DNA from: Castellaniella hirudinis_A
Lineage (GTDB): Bacteria > Pseudomonadota > Gammaproteobacteria > Burkholderiales > Burkholderiaceae_B
Assembly: GCF_047468865.1 (NCBI RefSeq)
Contig: NZ_JBLGTV010000003.1
Location: 124,001 to 188,000, forward strand
Direction: 5' to 3'
DNA: 64,000 nucleotides
Positions 59,999 through 64,000 of this stretch are shown piece after piece. Both the position numbers and the translations under genes were made by a program. Positions within the stretch are counted from its first letter, which is position 1. Each line of letters starts with the position of its first letter. The notes beneath the pieces were generated by a model that had not been told where the DNA came from, did not search any database, and saw only the letters and a program-made list of their open reading frames with translations.

Positions 59999-60025
59999 GT
60001 TCGATCCCCTACTGCGGGATCGAAC
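59999..60025. promoter_or_regulatory. Perfect 10-bp hairpin near the right end
   Basis: GTTCGATCCC 59999-60008 and GGGATCGAAC 60016-60025 are exact reverse complements around seven bases. The arm resembles a tRNA T-loop sequence, but no cloverleaf can be built. It may be a terminator without T-run or a recombination-related site. The gap 59962-60533 holds no gene. Confidence 0.45.
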
Positions 60026-60163
60026 CGCACACTATCGTGTACGAACCAGAGAGGAGGTGCGCGGGGACGTTCGGTTTACCCTCGGATGCGCTCGTCAGCT
60101 GTAATCACGCCCACAGTGGCAATCGCCGCGTGGAAGGAAGGTTTCCTTTACTGGGGAACTGCA

Positions 60164-60172
60164 CCACCAAAA
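60164..60172. repeat. Candidate attR
   Basis: CCACCAAAA matches the tRNA 3' end at 21821-21829. The strong hairpin 10 bases later could be the tRNA gene's original terminator, cut off by integration. Nine shared bases is a weak repeat. Confidence 0.4.
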
Positions 60173-60181
60173 TTACCAGCA

Positions 60182-60221
60182 AAAACAAGGCACTACGTTT
60201 AGCGATGTAGTGCCTTGTTTT
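60182..60221. terminator. Bidirectional terminator, 15-bp perfect stem
   Basis: AAAACAAGGCACTAC 60182-60196 pairs fully with GTAGTGCCTTGTTTT 60207-60221 around a ten-base loop; A- and T-runs on both sides allow termination in either direction. Confidence 0.75.
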
Positions 60222-60235
60222 GCGTTTAATGCAGG

Positions 60236-60260
60236 TTTTGCCACAGCAGGTGTGGCAAAA
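60236..60260. terminator. Second hairpin at the right host border
   Basis: TTTTGCCACA 60236-60245 pairs with TGTGGCAAAA 60251-60260 around GCAGG, with ATTTTT shortly after. It also looks able to act in both directions. Confidence 0.55.
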
Positions 60261-60533
60261 TTGATTTTTCAGGCGGGTTTTTCACCCCTCTTTTTATGCT
60301 TGCATGGATTGGCTGCATAACCATATGGTTGCTGCCATAGACAGCGGATTTCAGGGTTTGAATCATCGCAATCCTGGCTGTAAGGTATATGCCGAATGAC
60401 GCGCATTGCGCTTGGCGCGTGCGGGCGGCGGCACACGGCTGCGGCTCGGAAGCCAGGGGGCGCGAAATGCCCGGGCCTCGGGTTCTTCAACCATATTCCA
60501 GGCGCCTTGCCTGCCGTTTTCGGAGGAATCCTC

Positions 60534-61391
60534 ATGTCCGCAGACTATCGCGTGCGCAGCATGCGCCCGGATGAAATCGGGTTTGCCATCCAGCTGGCCG
60601 CGGCGCAGGGATGGAATCCCGGGCTGCACGATGCCGCTGCCTTCCAGGTGGCGGATCCAGGTGGCTTCTTTGTGGGAGAACTCGACGGCGCGCCCATCGG
60701 GTGTATTTCAGCGGTGCGCTACGGTGCCGATCATGGATTCATCGGGTTGTACATCATGCAGCCCGAACACCGCTCGAAAGGCTATGGCCGTGTGCTGTGG
60801 GACGCCGCGCTGTCGCACCTTGCGGCGCGTTCGATCGGCCTGGATGGGGTGCCCGAACAGCAGGACAATTACCGCAAGTCAGGCTTTGTACTGGCGCATC
60901 AGAACATCCGCTACGAATACAAGCCCGCGCCGGGACGTCCCGCGTCGGCCGACGATGGCGTGACCCCCCTGGAGCAGCTGCCCGCCGAAGCCGTCCAGGA
61001 TTATGACGGCCGTTGTTTTGCCGCGCCGCGCGCCGGGTTCCTGGCAGCCTGGTGCGCGCAGCCGGGGACGGTGGCGCTGGCTTGGTGCAATCCGAATGGC
61101 GCGCTGGGCGGTTTTGGCGCCATCCGGCCATGCCGGATCGGCTGGAAGATCGGCCCCTTGTTTGCCGATGACCCGGCCGTGGCCCAGCGCTTGATGGATG
61201 CGCTGGCCAGCCAGCCGGGCGTGTCGGGGCCGGTCTATCTCGATGTGCCGGAAATCAACTTGCAGGCGGTGCGATTGGCCGCAGACCGGCGGATGCGATC
61301 CTGCTTCTCGACGGCGCGCATGTATCGCGGCACCGCCCCCGCCATTGACTTTGGCCGCGTCTATGGCGTGACGTCGTTCGAGCTGGGGTAG
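60534..61391 (+). CDS. GNAT-family N-acetyltransferase (YitH-like, two-domain)
   Basis: A 285-residue protein. The first GNAT domain runs through FIGLYIMQPEHRSKGYGRVLWDAAL, containing the acetyl-CoA loop RSKGYG. The second half (GFGAIRPCRIGWKIGPLFADDP) resembles the C-terminal domain of YitH-type acetyltransferases. Substrate unknown. ATG 60534 follows GGAGGA. It is the first host gene right of the element. Confidence 0.85.
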   Translation: MSADYRVRSMRPDEIGFAIQLAAAQGWNPGLHDAAAFQVADPGGFFVGELDGAPIGCISAVRYGADHGFIGLYIMQPEHRSKGYGRVLWDAALSHLAARSIGLDGVPEQQDNYRKSGFVLAHQNIRYEYKPAPGRPASADDGVTPLEQLPAEAVQDYDGRCFAAPRAGFLAAWCAQPGTVALAWCNPNGALGGFGAIRPCRIGWKIGPLFADDPAVAQRLMDALASQPGVSGPVYLDVPEINLQAVRLAADRRMRSCFSTARMYRGTAPAIDFGRVYGVTSFELG

Positions 61392-61472
61392 CCGACGGAT
61401 CCATGCCGTCGAAATCCGGGCTGACCCGGGATAGAATACCCCGACAGGCGCAAGCCACCACGGGAGACCGCC

Positions 61473-62711
61473 ATGACAGCAGGACTCGAACGCGGCAGTA
61501 CACGGGTTGCCGGATTTCAAGACCCGGAAATGGATCATCAACTGATGCGGCAGCTGGGGGCCGTGCGTTATGGGGGGGCCGCCGTGGGGATGTGCCTTGC
61601 CGTGGCCAGGCAAATCCAGGATGCCGATGTGCAAGGCTGGGTCGACGCCTTTGCGGCCAGCGCGAAACGCCAGATGGCCGATGCCGACCGGCGCGAGCGC
61701 AAGGGGCATGGGATCAGCGCGCGCGACCAGTATCTGATGGCCAGCAACAGCTTCCGGGCCGCCGAATACTACCTGCCCATCGACACCCCGCTGCATCAGG
61801 AATACGGCTTGAACAGCCGCGCCGCTTTCCTGCATGCCATGCGCTGTGGCGGCTGGCATTGCCAGGAACTCTGGTTTTCCCAAGACGGCCTGCGTCTGCC
61901 GGCCTATTACATGCGCGCGCCGGGGTCGGCGGGCGACCGCGTGCTGATGATCGTCAGCGGCTACGACGGCACCCTGGAAGAAACCTGGCTGTCGCATGGC
62001 CGCGCCGCCCAGGAGCGCGGTTACGACCTGCTGCTGTTCACCGGGCCCGGGCAAATGGATGTCTGGCGTTTCAATCCGGTCAGCCATTTCCGGCCCGACT
62101 ACGAAACCATCGGCCGTCAGGCCATGGACTACGTGCTGGCCTTGCCGGGCGTCGATCCACAGCGCGTGGCGCTGATGGGCATCAGCTTCGGCGGCTATTT
62201 CGCCCTGCGCATCGCGGCCTTCGAGCCCCGGCTGCAGGCTGTGATTCTGAATTCGCCGATTGTCGATCTGCATGCTTATATGACGGCGTTCATTGGCCTG
62301 GATCCCGCTGATTTGCCGCCGGAAGACGATTTCGGCGTGGCCGACCTGCCTCATATTCCCGACCATGTCATGACGGCCCAGCAGCGCCTGATGTCGCGCA
62401 ACCTGATACTGCGTTTCGGGCAGCCCGGTTTTGCGCAAACCTACCGGCGGATTCGGGATTTTTCCCTGGCGGACGCCGATATCGCCCGCATCGCCTGCCC
62501 GACGCTGGCCCTGGTGGGCGAAGGCGAAGGGGCTGAACCCTTGCGCCAGTGGCAGGCGTTTCAAAAGGGGGTGGGGGGGCAGGGGGCCGCCTGGTGTTTC
62601 ACGGCTGCCGAAGGCGCCGATGCCCATTGCCAGGTAGGCAATCTGGCGTATTCGGCGGCGGTGTCCCTGGATTGGCTGGATGAGACCCTGGAACAAAAGG
62701 CGGTAGATTAA
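61473..62711 (+). CDS. Alpha/beta hydrolase (DHPON-hydrolase/FrsA-like)
   Basis: A 412-residue hydrolase with a long helical N-terminal cap region (residues 1-150) and the core nucleophile elbow GISFGG near residue 236, an acid expected around ALVGEGEG and the His in ADAHCQVGN near 385. The layout fits the family of 2,6-dihydroxypseudooxynicotine hydrolase and other C-C or ester hydrolases. ATG 61473 follows GGGAGACCGCC. The following amine oxidase has its own promoter. Confidence 0.8.
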   Translation: MTAGLERGSTRVAGFQDPEMDHQLMRQLGAVRYGGAAVGMCLAVARQIQDADVQGWVDAFAASAKRQMADADRRERKGHGISARDQYLMASNSFRAAEYYLPIDTPLHQEYGLNSRAAFLHAMRCGGWHCQELWFSQDGLRLPAYYMRAPGSAGDRVLMIVSGYDGTLEETWLSHGRAAQERGYDLLLFTGPGQMDVWRFNPVSHFRPDYETIGRQAMDYVLALPGVDPQRVALMGISFGGYFALRIAAFEPRLQAVILNSPIVDLHAYMTAFIGLDPADLPPEDDFGVADLPHIPDHVMTAQQRLMSRNLILRFGQPGFAQTYRRIRDFSLADADIARIACPTLALVGEGEGAEPLRQWQAFQKGVGGQGAAWCFTAAEGADAHCQVGNLAYSAAVSLDWLDETLEQKAVD

Positions 62712-62770
62712 CGGCCTGCCGGTGTCCGCTCGGATGGCTGGGGCGCGGGGATGGTTGAAGTGAAAAATAT

Positions 62771-62798
62771 TTGACGGATGCCGGCAATCTTGTAATAT
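62771..62798 (+). promoter_or_regulatory. Sigma-70-type promoter for the amine oxidase gene
   Basis: TTGACG at 62771-62776 and TAATAT at 62793-62798, 16 bases apart, give a near-consensus promoter 67 bases before the start codon. Confidence 0.6.
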
Positions 62799-62864
62799 CT
62801 GGATTACATTATTCGAATTTGGTGCCAATCCGACATCGCCACGCGGCGTGCACAAGGAACCCAC

Positions 62865-64000
62865 GTGACCACTCTCTCTCGTTTGACTCGCAGGCAAGTG
62901 TTGAAGGCGATTGGCTTGTCGGCGGGGGCCACCGCCATGTACCACGCCCTGACCACGCTGGGGCATGCGCAGCCGTCTTCGTTCAGCGGCCCGCCCGCGC
63001 TGGGCGGCGCAAAGCCCGGTACGCGGGTGTTGATTCTCGGGGCGGGGCTGGCGGGGTTGCTGGCCGCCCACGAGCTTTCTAGGGCCGGTTACAGCGTAGA
63101 GATACTCGAATACCAGAACCGGCCGGGCGGACGCAACTGGACGCTGCGCGGCGGCGACACCTACACCGAACTGGGCGGCGCGAAGCAAAAGGTGACCCTG
63201 GCCGAAGGCAATTACTTCAACCCCGGCCCTTGGCGCATTCCGTATCATCACGGCACCGTGCTGCACTACTGTCGGCAATTGGGCGTGCCGCTTGAACCCT
63301 TCATTCAATTCAATCACAACGCCTACCTGCACAGCACCGAGGCCTTCGGCGGAAAGCCACAGCGCCTGCGCGAGGTCTGGGCCGATCTTCAGGGCAGCGT
63401 TGCCGAGCTGCTGGCCAAGGCCGTGCACAGCGACAAGCTCGATTTGCCGATGGGCGCCGACGAGCGCGATCAATTGCTGCAGGCCTTGCAGGGCTGGGGG
63501 CTGCTGGATGCCGATTATGCGTATCGATCCAGCCACCAGACGGCTTTGCGCCGCGGCTTCAGCCACCCGCCCGGCGGCGGCCTGACGCCCCCGCCAAAAC
63601 CCGGCCCCCTGTTGGATCTGCAAGACCTGCTGCACCCATCGGTCTGGCAAGGCCTGAATTCTTTGCTGGTCTATAACGCGCAGCCCACCATGTTTCAGCC
63701 GGTGGGCGGCATGGATCAGATCGGCAAGGGCTTCGTGCGCGCCCTGGATGGCAAGGTGCCCATCCGCTACAACGCCCAGGTCAAGCGGGTGGCGCAAAAT
63801 GCTGAACAAGTCGTCGTCACCTACGAAGACCTGGCCGGCGGCGGCACGCACCAGGCCAGCGCCGATTGGTGTATTTGCACGTTGCCCCTGACCGTGCTGG
63901 GCCGGCTCGACGTGCAAGTGTCGAGCGCCATGCAGGCGGCCATCCGGGCTGTACCCTACGCGGGATACGTCAAGGTGGGGCTCGAATTCCGGCGCCGGTT
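62865..64000 (+). CDS. Flavin monoamine oxidase family protein, Tat-exported (partial)
   Basis: The frame is open from GTG 62865 to the window end (378 codons seen). The N-terminus has a twin-arginine signal (SRLTRRQVLKAIGLSAGA) ending near GHAQP. Next is the FAD dinucleotide fold RVLILGAGLAGLLAAHELSRAGYSVEILE and RPGGRNWTLRGG; GGMDQIGKGFVRAL lies further on. Such enzymes oxidise amines and pass electrons to oxygen or a cytochrome in the periplasm. GTG follows AAGGAA. The stop lies outside the window. Confidence 0.85.
   Translation, partial: MTTLSRLTRRQVLKAIGLSAGATAMYHALTTLGHAQPSSFSGPPALGGAKPGTRVLILGAGLAGLLAAHELSRAGYSVEILEYQNRPGGRNWTLRGGDTYTELGGAKQKVTLAEGNYFNPGPWRIPYHHGTVLHYCRQLGVPLEPFIQFNHNAYLHSTEAFGGKPQRLREVWADLQGSVAELLAKAVHSDKLDLPMGADERDQLLQALQGWGLLDADYAYRSSHQTALRRGFSHPPGGGLTPPPKPGPLLDLQDLLHPSVWQGLNSLLVYNAQPTMFQPVGGMDQIGKGFVRALDGKVPIRYNAQVKRVAQNAEQVVVTYEDLAGGGTHQASADWCICTLPLTVLGRLDVQVSSAMQAAIRAVPYAGYVKVGLEFRRR

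Larger units (their letters stand above)
21827..60172 (+). mobile_element. Integrated prophage-like element with head genes but no tail genes
   Basis: The region runs from the 3' end of tRNA-Ala to a nine-base repeat at 60164-60172 followed by a strong host-like hairpin. It holds phage control genes, two large serine recombinases, a replication block, a full HK97-type head block, a lysis block and a restriction-modification cassette. Base composition drops against the flanks, most clearly at 50-55 kb (23 of 60 bases are G/C in 52981-53040). No tape-measure, tail-tube, baseplate or fibre gene is present. The right limit is less certain than the left. Confidence 0.75.

Noticed and set aside
59999..60025. 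Remnant of a tRNA gene at the right border
   Set aside because: GTTCGATCCC looks like a T-loop arm, but it pairs with its own downstream copy and no acceptor, D-arm or anticodon arm can be built around it.
60879..63917. A 1012-codon open frame on the minus strand
   Set aside because: It runs antisense across the GNAT, hydrolase and amine oxidase genes, whose products have clear motifs. Its own product is His/Gln/Arg/Gly-rich without domains, typical of a shadow frame in GC-rich DNA.

Overview
The host sequence is GC-rich. Its gene types (sugar ABC transport, M20 amidohydrolase next to an MHS transporter, AzlCD, ArsB, class II ribonucleotide reductase) and the tRNA-Ala suggest a betaproteobacterium, probably Burkholderiales/Alcaligenaceae. 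That assignment is inferred from gene style; no rRNA or other marker is present.

Host left arm (1-21826). It opens with a co-directional sugar catabolic operon: the end of a periplasmic binding protein, a double-NBD ATPase, two permeases, a DUF4432 aldose-epimerase-like protein, a PfkB kinase, a DeoC-type aldolase, a two-domain ALDH16-like aldehyde dehydrogenase and an FGGY kinase. Together these can import a sugar (probably a deoxy-sugar), phosphorylate it, cleave it to an aldehyde plus a triose phosphate, and oxidise the aldehyde. Next come a B12-dependent ribonucleotide reductase behind two NrdR boxes spaced 31 bp apart, an M20 peptidase/MFS pair with a divergent LysR regulator, azlCD, and a lipoprotein 5'-nucleotidase translationally joined to arsB. 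The arm ends at a tRNA-Ala(CGC) gene.

Integrated element (about 21827-60172). Prophage-type genes start directly behind the tRNA. In order: an unrecognised two-gene unit on the minus strand; an XRE/ImmA-type control pair; a secreted Gly/Tyr-repeat protein; a DUF2924-serine recombinase operon; a replication block (Bro-N antirepressor, NTPase, ssDNA-binding-like protein, Cas4-like Fe-S nuclease, D5-type primase-helicase, RuvC-like resolvase, ParB-methyltransferase); an HNH-TerS-TerL-portal-protease-capsid-connector-head-closure block; a short lysis block (holin-like protein, peptidoglycan hydrolase, nested spanins); a more AT-rich restriction-modification cassette (RHH regulator, m5C methyltransferase, McrB, McrC) behind a perfect 26-bp palindrome; and a minus-strand operon of a second large serine recombinase with two ParB-like proteins. 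A complete head-assembly set is present, but no tail gene of any kind is visible. This resembles capsid-forming, tail-stealing satellites more than an ordinary prophage and is the main point of interest.

Host right arm (60173-64000). After two strong hairpins, the host resumes with a GNAT acetyltransferase, an alpha/beta hydrolase and the start of a Tat-exported flavin amine oxidase that runs off the window.

All calls come from reading the sequence and translated proteins; no database search was run.
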